From positions 1 to 26,267 of the forward strand of contig JABURN010000160.1 of the NCBI GenBank assembly GCA_014762585.1: a DNA stretch of 26,267 nt. The letters are read 5' to 3'. Position 1 is the first letter of the stretch. Every line of letters begins with the position of its first letter. Positions 8,744 to 16,476 of the stretch are shown here, in pieces. This stretch comes from Methylophaga sp. (GTDB lineage Bacteria > Pseudomonadota > Gammaproteobacteria > Nitrosococcales > Methylophagaceae). Under the pieces are notes generated by a model, which was not told where the DNA came from, did not search any database, and was given only the letters and a program-made list of their open reading frames with translations. Both the position numbers and the translations under genes were made by a program.

Positions 8744-10375
8744 ATGAGCCTTATGACTGAACATATAGCACAAACAGCCACTGAAACAAGCAGTGAACTC
8801 GACTTCCGTTTCGACAACAAGTTTGTCCGTGAATTACCGGCTGATCCGGAAACAGACAATCATCGACGCCAGGTTTTGGGTGCCTGCTATTCCTTTGTGA
8901 AACCGCAGCAGGTCAAGGCACCAGAACTGGTTGCCTATTCAAAAGAGATGGCGGCTGAACTGGGTTTAACTGAAGCCGAATGTCACAGCAGACAGTTCAC
9001 CCGCGTTTTTGTTGGTAATGAACTGTTGCCGGGTATGGAGCCGCATGCTCAATGCTACGGTGGGCACCAGTTCGGCAACTGGGCGGGACAGCTCGGTGAC
9101 GGTCGTGCCATTAACCTGGGGGAAGTCATTAACGATGAAGGCAAACGTTTCTGCCTGCAGTTGAAAGGCGCCGGAGAAACGCCCTACTCCCGGATGGCTG
9201 ATGGCCTGGCGGTGATGCGCTCCTCCATTCGCGAATTTCTCTGCAGCGAAGCGATGTATCACCTGGGCATTCCCACTACCCGGGCACTCAGCATTATCGC
9301 TACCGGTGAAGATGTGACCCGCGACATGTTTTATGACGGACGCCCCAAGGCTGAACCCGGCGCGGTGGTCTGTCGGGTGTCGCCCTCTTTTCTGCGCCTT
9401 GGCAGCTACGAAATCTTTACTTCTCGGGGCGATATCGACACGCTGAAGCAACTGGTGGATTACACACTGGAAACCGACTTCCCCCATCTGGGTGAGCCCG
9501 GTAAAGAAACCTATCTAGAGTGGTTCAGAGAAATCTGTGAGCGCACCGCGGATATGGTGGTCGACTGGATGCGGGTCGGTTTTGTTCACGGCGTGTTCAA
9601 CACGGATAACACTTCGGTATTGGGCCTGACTATCGATTACGGTCCTTATGGCTGGATTGACGATTACGATCCCAACTGGACGCCCAACACCACTGATGCC
9701 GTCGGTCGCCGTTACCGCTTCGGGGCTCAGCCGCAGATTGCCCAGTGGAACCTGTTGCAGATGGCCAATGCCATCTATCCGCTGATTGATGATGCTGAAG
9801 CACTGAGAAACATTCTTAACGACTATGTCACGGTTTATACAGATAAATGGCAGCAGATGCGGGCTGACAAATTGGGGTTGAGTGCGTTCATTGAAGGTGA
9901 TGAAGAACTGAATCAAGAACTCAACCGGGTCATGCAGTTCACTGAGACCGATATGACCCTGTTTTATCGTCATCTGGCAGATGTCAGTGTGGATGACATA
10001 GATGCCGACGAGCACAAACTGCTGGCGCCGCTGATGATTGCTTTCTATGCACCGGAGAGTCTGAACAGAACGGATAAAAATGATTTTATCGCCTGGATAC
10101 GCCGCTATCTGAAACGGGTTCAGGAAGACGGTATTGATGATGAGACCCGTAAAGCCAAAATGAATAAAGTGAATCCCAAGTATGTGCTACGCAATTACCT
10201 GGCTCAGATGGCTATCGATAAGGCGGAACAAGGTGACTATTCGCTGGTCGAGGAATTACTGGATGTGATGCGCCATCCATACGACGAGCAGCCTCAGTAT
10301 CAGCAGTATGCGGCTAAACGTCCTGACTGGGCGCGTAATCGTCCCGGCTGCTCGATGTTGTCCTGTAGTTCTTAA
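8744..10375 (+). CDS. selO: protein adenylyltransferase SelO (YdiU family)
   Basis: A pseudokinase-fold enzyme that transfers AMP from ATP to hydroxyl residues of proteins; linked to redox stress in E. coli. Visible family blocks are YGGHQFGNWAGQLGDGRA, LKGAGETPYSRMADG, AVMRSSIREFLCSEAMYHLG, CRVSPSFLRLGSYE and GFVHGVFNTDNTSV, followed by IDYGPYGWIDDYDP. The protein is 543 residues and ends in SCSS. Cys stands third from the end, where selenocysteine occurs in animal SelO, and bacterial members usually have Cys. A second ATG nine bases in (8753) is an equally possible start, since neither has a clear ribosome binding site. Divergent from ald. Confidence 0.94.
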   Translation: MSLMTEHIAQTATETSSELDFRFDNKFVRELPADPETDNHRRQVLGACYSFVKPQQVKAPELVAYSKEMAAELGLTEAECHSRQFTRVFVGNELLPGMEPHAQCYGGHQFGNWAGQLGDGRAINLGEVINDEGKRFCLQLKGAGETPYSRMADGLAVMRSSIREFLCSEAMYHLGIPTTRALSIIATGEDVTRDMFYDGRPKAEPGAVVCRVSPSFLRLGSYEIFTSRGDIDTLKQLVDYTLETDFPHLGEPGKETYLEWFREICERTADMVVDWMRVGFVHGVFNTDNTSVLGLTIDYGPYGWIDDYDPNWTPNTTDAVGRRYRFGAQPQIAQWNLLQMANAIYPLIDDAEALRNILNDYVTVYTDKWQQMRADKLGLSAFIEGDEELNQELNRVMQFTETDMTLFYRHLADVSVDDIDADEHKLLAPLMIAFYAPESLNRTDKNDFIAWIRRYLKRVQEDGIDDETRKAKMNKVNPKYVLRNYLAQMAIDKAEQGDYSLVEELLDVMRHPYDEQPQYQQYAAKRPDWARNRPGCSMLSCSS

Positions 10376-10754
10376 GGGCTGAGCAGTGGCTGTCTTTATC
10401 AAAGACTGGGCGCAGAAGCGTTTCAGTCGTTGAATGTTCTCAACGGGTTCTTGATGGCTGGGGCGCCTGTCTGAATCCAGACCAGATTTTTGCTGCCTGC
10501 TCAAATTGAACTGGAAAAATCATAACCTGTACTTATTAGTTGTGACATATCCCAATATCAGCAAAAGCTCAGAACCTGTCAATAACGAGTCATAACGTAT
10601 CGGGAAACAGAAAATCCTCACCACCTTTGTCATCGCGAACCTTGGTGAAACAATCCAGGTCCGACATAGTGCCGCTTGCAAGAACTTACAGGCAAGTGTA
10701 ACTGTTCGAATACTCTGTCAACGCTTAATGCTTATTTGAAACAAGGACTTCATT
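10376..10754. other. 379-bp intergenic region without a recognisable gene
   Basis: Separates selO from the sugar dehydrogenase. I see only weak structure: GTCTG-AATC-CAGAC followed by CAGATTTTT (10469-10491), which may be a poor terminator for selO, and an inverted CTTGC/GCAAG pair at 10675-10696. A half match to the island palindrome (CGTATC near 10598) lacks the left arm. No convincing small reading frame. Confidence 0.5.
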
Positions 10755-11861
10755 ATGAAATGGCTATTTACGCTGACCTTTTCACTGTGTTGCATCACCT
10801 TCACCGCCCATGCCGATATCAGCCGCGATAAAGATCTCAACATTGCAGAAGTCGCCAGTGGTCTGAGTATCCCCTGGGGGATGGCCGTTCTGCCTGAAAA
10901 TCAATTACTGGTCTCCCAGCGTGATGAAACTCTGAGCCGGGTTGATATGAATAGTGGTGAAACCACAGAAATCAGTGGCCTGCCGGAGGATATCCGTGTT
11001 GGTGGTCAGGGCGGCCTCTTTGATATTCGTCTGGCACCGGATTTTGAGGACAGTGGCTGGATTTATCTGAGCTATAGCAAAGATGTCGACGGTCAGGGCG
11101 CCACGACCCTAGCCAGAGCACGTATTAATGATAATCAACTTGTCGACTGGCAGGATCTCATCGTGACCCAGAGCCGCACGGGTAATAGTGTACATTTTGG
11201 CGGTCGTATCGCCTTTGATGGCAAAGGCCACGTATTCCTGTCTCTCGGCGATAGGGGTGAGCGCGACTATGCGCAGGATCTCGGCAACCACGCCGGCAGC
11301 ATCTTGCGTCTGAACCTCGATGGCAGTGTACCTGAGGATAATCCTTTTGTTGGTCAGGACAATGCCCTGCCCGAAATCTGGAGCTACGGTCACCGTAATG
11401 TCCAGGGCCTGTTTTACAACACCGAAACCGATACGCTCTGGGCCCAGGAACATGGTCCCCGTGGCGGTGACGAGATCAACCTGGTCAAGCCTGGCAATAA
11501 CTATGGCTGGCCTGAAATCTCTTATGGTAAAGAGTACTGGGCGCCACTGGCAGTCGGGGAAGAGAAAAAAGCCGGCATGGAACAACCAGTAAAAATGTAC
11601 GACCCGTCGATTGCCCCCAGCGGCCTGATTCAATATCAGGGTGAGCTGTTCCCTGCCTGGCAAGGCAAGTTGTTATCGGGCGCGATGAAGCTGCAACACC
11701 TGAATATCGTCACGCTCAATGAGAATAACGAAGCGGTAGACGAAAAGCGCCTGCTTCGTAGCCTCAACAGTCGTATCCGCAACGTGATTGAAGCGCCGGA
11801 CGGCGCTGTATTAGTAGGCACTGATGCCGGTGTGATTTATCGGCTGACTCCGGCCAACTAA
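10755..11861 (+). CDS. periplasmic PQQ-dependent aldose sugar dehydrogenase (YliI/Asd-like)
   Basis: Six-bladed beta-propeller quinoprotein of the soluble glucose dehydrogenase/YliI family, oxidising aldoses in the periplasm with PQQ. The N-terminus has a signal peptide with likely cleavage after TAHA. Family motifs seen are LSIPWGMAVLP, GGQGGLFDIRLAPDF, HFGGRIAFDGKGHVFLSLGDRG, YGHRNVQGL, EHGPRGGDEIN and NNYGWPEISYG, which include the PQQ- and calcium-site residues of the family. At 368 residues it has the usual length. AGGA sits about 8 nt before the ATG. PQQ is common in methylotrophs because of methanol dehydrogenase. It ends 8 bp from the convergent permease gene. Confidence 0.88.
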   Translation: MKWLFTLTFSLCCITFTAHADISRDKDLNIAEVASGLSIPWGMAVLPENQLLVSQRDETLSRVDMNSGETTEISGLPEDIRVGGQGGLFDIRLAPDFEDSGWIYLSYSKDVDGQGATTLARARINDNQLVDWQDLIVTQSRTGNSVHFGGRIAFDGKGHVFLSLGDRGERDYAQDLGNHAGSILRLNLDGSVPEDNPFVGQDNALPEIWSYGHRNVQGLFYNTETDTLWAQEHGPRGGDEINLVKPGNNYGWPEISYGKEYWAPLAVGEEKKAGMEQPVKMYDPSIAPSGLIQYQGELFPAWQGKLLSGAMKLQHLNIVTLNENNEAVDEKRLLRSLNSRIRNVIEAPDGAVLVGTDAGVIYRLTPAN

Positions 11862-11869
11862 AGCAGCTC

Positions 11870-13084
11870 TCAACGCAACTGAGTATTCAGCCCCTGCCGG
11901 TAGGCATTCACTGCCGGCAGCAGGGCTGAAATCATGGCGGCCAGAACTATTCCCAGCAGCAATCGCCACGTGCCGGGCTGCAACAGGCTCTCGGAAAGAA
12001 ACAGCCCGAATTGCGACAGTAGCCATTCGCGCAGCCAGATATCCCCGGCCCATAAAGCTAGCAAAGCGACAATAATCGACGAGGCGGTAATGAGCAGTGC
12101 TTCCAGTTGTAGCAAAGCAAACAAAAAGCCGGGCCGGTAACCCAGTGCTCTCAGCACAGCCAACTCATGTCGCCGCTCACGCATGGACAGCAGCAACACA
12201 TTGACCATGCCGATCAGCGCCCCCAGCAATACCAGCAGCGATATCACCCATAAGGTCTGCTCAACCCCGCCCAGCATTGACCACAAACTACTAAGCGCCA
12301 CACCCGGCAGAATGGCCTGCAGGGCCTCATCTGAATAGGTATTGATTTCCCGCTGCAGCGTGAAGGTTTTGATTTTGGAATGAAGACCGAGTAACACCGC
12401 AGTGACTGACTGCGGGCTCAGGTCCGGCGCCGTATTAGCACCGGGAAAGTCGGCATGCATTGCTTCCAGACCAGTCAGACTGATGAAGATGGATCGATCC
12501 ACAGGAGTACCGGTGGGTTTGAGAATACCGCTGATTTGAAACGGGTGATTCTCGTGGCGGCTGAAACTGGTATCGGCAATGCCGTGGGCCAGCACAATCT
12601 TATCACCGTTCTGATAACCCAGACTCGCTGCGACCTCTGCCCCGACGACCGCATCATAGGTGTCGCGGAAAGCCTGCCCGGAAGCAAATTCAAGTGAGTG
12701 ATCAGAGCGAAAACGAAAATGCTCAAACAATTGCTGTTCGCTTCCCACCACCCGATATCCTCTGTGCGAGTCTCCCAAAGATAAGGGAATGGTCCAGTCG
12801 ACGTCCTGATGCTGCTTCAGCATCATGTAACTGTCCCAACTCAGATTATGGGTTGGCACACCAATATGAAAAACCGAATACAGCAGCAGATTGATCTGCC
12901 CGGTTCGCGGGCCAACGAGCAGGTCCACATCGGACACACTCTGCTGAAAACTGTCCTTGGCCTGCTGGCGAATGTTTTCCACACTGAGCAGGACAAACAC
13001 GCTCACACTCATCATCAGTACGGTCAGCAATACTGTGCCCAGGCGGGATCCCAGACTATGCCAGGCGAGTTTAAGCAGCATCAT
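11870..13084 (-). CDS. FtsX/MacB-like ABC transporter permease of a zrg-like zinc system
   Basis: Inner-membrane permease of the LolC/MacB/FtsX type: one N-terminal membrane helix (about 15-35), a large periplasmic domain (about 40-270), and three C-terminal helices (around 275-300, 325-350 and 370-395), with the conserved MRERRHELAVLRALGY before helix 3. Length 404 residues. It overlaps the ATPase stop codon by 14 bp, so the two are translated together. Such permeases pair with LolD-like ATPases and usually act on periplasmic proteins or lipids rather than carrying ions. In Vibrio cholerae a comparable pair belongs to the zinc-regulated zrgABCDE locus, which agrees with DUF3299, DUF2796 and COG0523 genes next door. 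A second ATG (13081) is possible. Confidence 0.85.
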   Translation of the reverse strand: MMLLKLAWHSLGSRLGTVLLTVLMMSVSVFVLLSVENIRQQAKDSFQQSVSDVDLLVGPRTGQINLLLYSVFHIGVPTHNLSWDSYMMLKQHQDVDWTIPLSLGDSHRGYRVVGSEQQLFEHFRFRSDHSLEFASGQAFRDTYDAVVGAEVAASLGYQNGDKIVLAHGIADTSFSRHENHPFQISGILKPTGTPVDRSIFISLTGLEAMHADFPGANTAPDLSPQSVTAVLLGLHSKIKTFTLQREINTYSDEALQAILPGVALSSLWSMLGGVEQTLWVISLLVLLGALIGMVNVLLLSMRERRHELAVLRALGYRPGFLFALLQLEALLITASSIIVALLALWAGDIWLREWLLSQFGLFLSESLLQPGTWRLLLGIVLAAMISALLPAVNAYRQGLNTQLR

Positions 13085-13736
13085 GTTGCAGTGCTCCTAT
13101 CTCGACATGACGGCCGAAATGCGACCGCAGGCTGGCATCATGACTGACAAAAATCAGGCTGGTCCGTGCCAGCACCAGTTGCTGCATCAGTAAATCGATA
13201 AATTTATCCCGATGCCCAGTATCGAGGGCTGAAGTTGGCTCATCCACCAGTAACAATTGAGGTTCATTAATCAGTGCACGGGCAATCGCCACCCGCTGCT
13301 GCTGACCGACACTGAGTTGAGCGGCCTTGCGTCCGGCTTCCATGTCCGAAAGGCCCAGTTTATCGAGCAGTCGCAAGGCGCGTTTGTCCGCTTCATGGGT
13401 CGATAAGGCTGAAAAATGACTCGCAAGACGAATATTGTCAGCCACAGACAAGTAAGGAATGAGATTAAACTGCTGAAACACCATGCCGATATGACGCGCC
13501 CGAAAGGCATCACGTCGGCGGGCGGATAATTGATTGATCGGTGTATCCAGCACACGGATTGTGCCCTGCTGCGGCGTGATAATGCCGGCCAGTAAATTGA
13601 TCAGAGTGGATTTGCCGCTACCCGAGGGTGCAGTCAGAAAGATCGCTTCTCCGGCTTCGACTTGCCAGTGCGGTATATTGAGCAGGTCTTTATCCGCCCC
13701 CGGATAACGGAATGTCAGATCTTCGATAAGAAGCAT
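13071..13736 (-). CDS. LolD/MacB-type ABC ATPase of a zrg-like zinc system
   Basis: ATP-binding subunit for the adjoining FtsX-like permease. Walker A is TAPSGSGKST (about 34-43), the Q-loop is MVFQQFNLIPYLS, the signature LSVGQQQRVAIARAL, Walker B LLLVDEPTSALD, and the H-loop FVSHD. About 221 residues, the normal LolD/MacB size. I place the start at the ATG at 13736 (MLLIEDLTFRYPG); a GTG two codons upstream (13742) is an alternative, and neither has a clear ribosome binding site. It is divergent from the DUF3299 gene, and a Zur-like palindrome lies between them. Confidence 0.9.
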   Translation of the reverse strand: MLLIEDLTFRYPGADKDLLNIPHWQVEAGEAIFLTAPSGSGKSTLINLLAGIITPQQGTIRVLDTPINQLSARRRDAFRARHIGMVFQQFNLIPYLSVADNIRLASHFSALSTHEADKRALRLLDKLGLSDMEAGRKAAQLSVGQQQRVAIARALINEPQLLLVDEPTSALDTGHRDKFIDLLMQQLVLARTSLIFVSHDASLRSHFGRHVEIGALQHDAA

Positions 13737-13769
13737 AATCACACAGTCAATTCATGTACAATCACGATG

Positions 13770-13788
13770 AATGATACAACATATCAAG
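13770..13788. promoter_or_regulatory. candidate Zur operator, variant (ABC operon / DUF3299)
   Basis: AATGATACAACATATCAAG contains the inverted arms ATGATA / TATCAA around five bases. It matches the 19-bp island palindrome at about 13 of 19 positions, including TGATA-N5-TATCA. It lies between the divergent ABC ATPase and DUF3299 genes, so one site could control both. The weakest arm pairing of the four sites. Confidence 0.5.
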
Positions 13789-13805
13789 CCAATAACGAGT
13801 CTCGT

Positions 13806-14384
13806 ATGCCTATCATAATGTCTACTGGTTTTCGTCATCTGCTTTTTATCATGCTGCTCTCAGCATCAGGGCTGACACTGGCAAAAGATTACCAGCGTAT
13901 CAACTGGGTCGATTTATTGCCGGAGAAAGATTTGAAAGCACTGGAAAATCCGCCTGACTATATCAGTGACATTGAAGACGGCAGCCCGGAAGATTCACTC
14001 AGCAATAAAATGTTAAGCGCACTGGAACAGTCGACGATGCCGGACGACGCTTATCAGCGGGCGTTGGTGTCGACGGATGTGGTGGAAGATTTTGACGGCA
14101 AGTCGATAAGACTGCCAGGTTTTATCGTACCGATAGAGATGAATGAGAAACAGCAAGTGACTGAGTTTTTCCTGGTGCCGTATTTCGGCGCCTGTATTCA
14201 TCTGCCACCGCCGCCACCCAACCAGATTATTTACGTCACCTCAGAAAAGGGCATTCTGGTCGAAGATATCTATAATGCCTACTGGCTGGAAGGCACCATC
14301 AAAACAAGCTTTACCGAGAACGAGATCGCACAGTCAGCCTACAGCATGACAGCAGAAACGGTTGAGCTCTATACCGAAGAATAA
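13806..14384 (+). CDS. DUF3299 periplasmic protein of a zrg-like zinc system
   Basis: An exported protein of unknown biochemical role from the DUF3299 family, found repeatedly with zinc-regulated FtsX-type transporters. The start chosen at 13806 gives a signal peptide (MPIIMSTGFRHLLFIMLLSA, likely cut near LTLA). The frame stays open upstream to 13662, but that part overlaps the ABC ATPase. The hallmark motif is FGACIHLPPPPPNQIIYV near residue 130, and GFIVPIEM precedes it. The 3' end overlaps the convergent COG0523 gene by 16 bp. Its Cys and His could bind metal, but no role is proven. Confidence 0.83.
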   Translation: MPIIMSTGFRHLLFIMLLSASGLTLAKDYQRINWVDLLPEKDLKALENPPDYISDIEDGSPEDSLSNKMLSALEQSTMPDDAYQRALVSTDVVEDFDGKSIRLPGFIVPIEMNEKQQVTEFFLVPYFGACIHLPPPPPNQIIYVTSEKGILVEDIYNAYWLEGTIKTSFTENEIAQSAYSMTAETVELYTEE

Positions 14385-15391
14385 TTGCAGCGACAGGCGA
14401 TTAAGACCTCTTCCAATGCCTCGATGTCCGGCTTTTGCCGACACAACAGTTCCAGCCGGCTTTCCCTTTCAACTGTCTGCCTGATGCTTGTACTTAACTG
14501 GCCTTCTATCTGGTTGATGACCAGGCAGCCATCGCGGGTATTGATGACTGCCTTCAGCCTGTCTGCCTGCTGCGAATGGCACCAATCAAGCAGAAGTGCT
14601 TCATCAAAATGCCACTGTTCAGCAAAGCGCCAGCCGCAACTGTACCAGCCATCCAGTTGCTGTTCTTCTCTCAAAATTCCGCTTTCTGGCAACGGGTTGT
14701 CGGTTGATTCAAGATTGAGGACACTCGGCGGATTGGCCCATTTCGCCTGATCAAATTTGGCGGCAGCGATCAGCCACTGCGGCTCGATCTGTGCTTTTTC
14801 ACAATATCTGACCGGCAATGCATCCAGGTGCAATGCCAGCAGTGTTTTTTCCATCTGCTGAATATCACTGAAATCCGACAAGTCGGTTTTATTCACCACC
14901 AGCGTGTCGGCAACAAGCAGTTGCTGTTGAAACACAGGATGGTCAGTATATCGCGGGTCTTTAAAGTGTCTGGCGTCGACCAACGTCAGCGTGGCTCGAA
15001 TATCCAGCAACCCACGGTAATTAGGTCCGGCCAGTGAGGCGATAACCTCTTCCGGGTGACCCAGTCCGCTGGGTTCAATCAGTAATCGGTCGAGTTTGCG
15101 TCTTCTCAGCAGTTGATTGAGGGCGACCTGCATGGGCAGACCTGCTGAACAGCACATACAGCCTCCGGCGACTTCTCGAATTTCAACGCGCTTGTGTTGA
15201 TTTGAAGCAGCCAGAATTTGACGATCAATTCCTACTTTGCCGAACTCATTAATCAATACCGCCCAGTTCTCGTCGTCCGGTTTATGTTTGAGCAGATGTT
15301 GAATGGCTGAGGTTTTACCGACACCGAGAAAACCGGTGATGACATTGGTTGGCAGTGCACGTTGAATCATGCTGGGATTGGATGCTGTCAT
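14369..15391 (-). CDS. COG0523 (CobW/P47K) G3E GTPase, zinc-island copy 1
   Basis: Cytoplasmic GTPase of the COG0523 family, whose zinc-related members act as metallochaperones that deliver zinc to client enzymes. Walker A is GFLGVGKTS (about 20-28), the metal-binding motif is GCMCC (about 76-80), EPSGLGHPEEV is the G3-type region, and NKTDL gives base recognition. The C-terminal CobW_C domain is short and Cys-rich (CRCNYSSV at the end). Length 340 residues. It is the last gene after merC-zrgA, 24 bp behind zrgA, and probably shares their Zur-like operator. It differs from the other COG0523 protein in the window in both the motif (GCMCC versus GCICC) and the C-terminus, so it is not a recent duplicate. 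Confidence 0.88.
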   Translation of the reverse strand: MTASNPSMIQRALPTNVITGFLGVGKTSAIQHLLKHKPDDENWAVLINEFGKVGIDRQILAASNQHKRVEIREVAGGCMCCSAGLPMQVALNQLLRRRKLDRLLIEPSGLGHPEEVIASLAGPNYRGLLDIRATLTLVDARHFKDPRYTDHPVFQQQLLVADTLVVNKTDLSDFSDIQQMEKTLLALHLDALPVRYCEKAQIEPQWLIAAAKFDQAKWANPPSVLNLESTDNPLPESGILREEQQLDGWYSCGWRFAEQWHFDEALLLDWCHSQQADRLKAVINTRDGCLVINQIEGQLSTSIRQTVERESRLELLCRQKPDIEALEEVLIACRCNYSSV

Positions 15392-15415
15392 TTATTACAG
15401 GGTTGATTAAGCCTG

Positions 15416-15994
15416 TTATCTGAGTGGAATAATGTCTTTGTCGCTAGACAGGATAAGCTCTGACTGACCTTGTTCCGTAATCATCTGCACGGTGAGTTTT
15501 TGCAGAGCGGGATAAGCAGAGAACAATTGCGGCTTGATGCTGACTTTTTCACCCATGACACTGCACTGAAGATGATATTCGCTGTGCCACTCTGCATGCG
15601 CATGGTTTGCTTGAGAAAAAGGCGAGGTTGTGTGTTGTTCGATCTGTGTACAGCTGGCATCAGTCAACTCAAACAAGGCCTGATAATCCATGAGGTTCTG
15701 CTGTAAATCCTGAAAAGCCTGCTTTTGTTCAGGCGTGGTCGGTTTATGTTCAAAGCCCAGCAGATTTTCCAGAGGCGAAATAAATTCGGCCAGAATCAAT
15801 GCACCATCAATCACGATATTGAGCGCTGCTTCCCCATGCACATGGGCTGCTACAGAGGCCTGATCTTGATGCTCATGACCATGCCTGTCATCAGCCTGAG
15901 CCTTTGACGATATCAACGTTAAAAGTCCCGTCAGCATGAGACCGAAGAGCATTTTATTACCCGAACCGACAGACCCGAACATGGCTGATTTCAT
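15416..15994 (-). CDS. zrgA: ZrgA-family (DUF2796) zinc uptake protein
   Basis: Periplasmic protein linked to zinc acquisition; the DUF2796 family includes ZrgA of Vibrio cholerae. A hydrophobic signal peptide (about residues 13-34, cut near SKAQA) is followed by a His-rich mature start (DDRHGHEHQDQ, then HVHGEAALNIV, the family hallmark). A second His cluster NHAHAEWHSEYH lies near residues 129-140. The His/Asp-rich loop seen in many relatives is short here. Length 192 residues. AGGAGG lies 7 nt before the ATG. Middle gene of merC-zrgA-COG0523, 42 bp after merC. It probably binds zinc for the adjoining transport system. Confidence 0.88.
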   Translation of the reverse strand: MKSAMFGSVGSGNKMLFGLMLTGLLTLISSKAQADDRHGHEHQDQASVAAHVHGEAALNIVIDGALILAEFISPLENLLGFEHKPTTPEQKQAFQDLQQNLMDYQALFELTDASCTQIEQHTTSPFSQANHAHAEWHSEYHLQCSVMGEKVSIKPQLFSAYPALQKLTVQMITEQGQSELILSSDKDIIPLR

Positions 15995-16036
15995 AGATGC
16001 CTCCTGAAGTGCTACAAACTGCTTGAGTGAAGCAGA

Positions 16037-16414
16037 TTAAGCTTGTGACGCAGTCATTTTAAGCCGCTGACGCTGCAACAGTACACTGTTCCAGCTGTGC
16101 GCCAGAATCAGTAAGCTCGCGGCTGGTATGGTGATCCATAACTCCATGGTTTCAGGCAGAAAAAAAGCGCTGCACAGGGCGGCAATGCCCAGCACTGCCA
16201 GCACCATCGGCCAGTGGGTGCGATGACTGCGATAGGCTGATGGCAGACTAAACACCGCCAACGCCACGACCGGAAATAACATCACAATGTGGACCCATTC
16301 AGACTCCAGCATGTCACCGACAAAGCCCATGACGCCGACGCCGATTATCAGTGGTGTTAGCACACAGTGCACCAGACACAGTCCGGAAAAGAACACAGCC
16401 ATTTTATCTTTCAT
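16037..16414 (-). CDS. MerC-like membrane protein
   Basis: A small inner-membrane protein of 125 residues with about four hydrophobic helices and the MerC signature CLVHCVLTP (about 13-21), whose Cys pair binds mercury in true MerC proteins. No mer resistance genes are nearby. The gene sits first in merC-zrgA-COG0523, right behind a Zur-like palindrome, so a role with zinc or another thiophilic metal is more likely than mercury resistance. A clear GGAGG lies 7 nt before the ATG. MerC-domain genes in predicted Zur regulons of other proteobacteria are known to me only in general terms. Confidence 0.8.
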   Translation of the reverse strand: MKDKMAVFFSGLCLVHCVLTPLIIGVGVMGFVGDMLESEWVHIVMLFPVVALAVFSLPSAYRSHRTHWPMVLAVLGIAALCSAFFLPETMELWITIPAASLLILAHSWNSVLLQRQRLKMTASQA

Positions 16415-16429
16415 TCATGCCTCCAAAGT

Positions 16430-16448
16430 TATGATGTAACGTATCAAT
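16430..16448. promoter_or_regulatory. candidate Zur operator, variant (merC-zrgA-cobW)
   Basis: TATGATGTAACGTATCAAT matches the island palindrome at about 15 of 19 positions, keeping TATGAT and CGTATCA. It lies 16 bp before the merC start, in the 62-bp gap behind fhcA. This suggests that merC-zrgA-COG0523 has its own zinc-responsive promoter besides possible read-through from fhcA. Confidence 0.6.
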
Positions 16449-16476
16449 AAAGAATAATAAAACACGTTAAAGAGTG

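Noticed and set aside
10469-10491. Terminator after selO
   Set aside because: The stem is only five base pairs and the T-run is separated from it; kept only as a remark in the intergenic entry.
10580-10605. CATAACGTATCGGG as a fifth Zur-like site
   Set aside because: Only the right half (CGTATC) fits; the left arm GATA is missing and the next gene, a sugar dehydrogenase, has no zinc link.
10675-10696. Hairpin CTTGC/GCAAG before the sugar dehydrogenase
   Set aside because: Short stem, no T-run, no known riboswitch or operator shape.
13662-13805. N-terminal extension of the DUF3299 protein from 13662
   Set aside because: It would overlap the divergent ABC ATPase gene and the operator; the signal peptide begins at 13806.
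16037-16414. Mercury resistance operon
   Set aside because: Only a MerC-domain protein is present; merR, merT, merP and merA are absent and the context is zinc.
16445-16476. AACAC/GTGTT hairpin between fhcA and merC as a terminator
   Set aside because: Five-base stem of A/T-rich sequence followed by an interrupted T stretch; too weak to claim.
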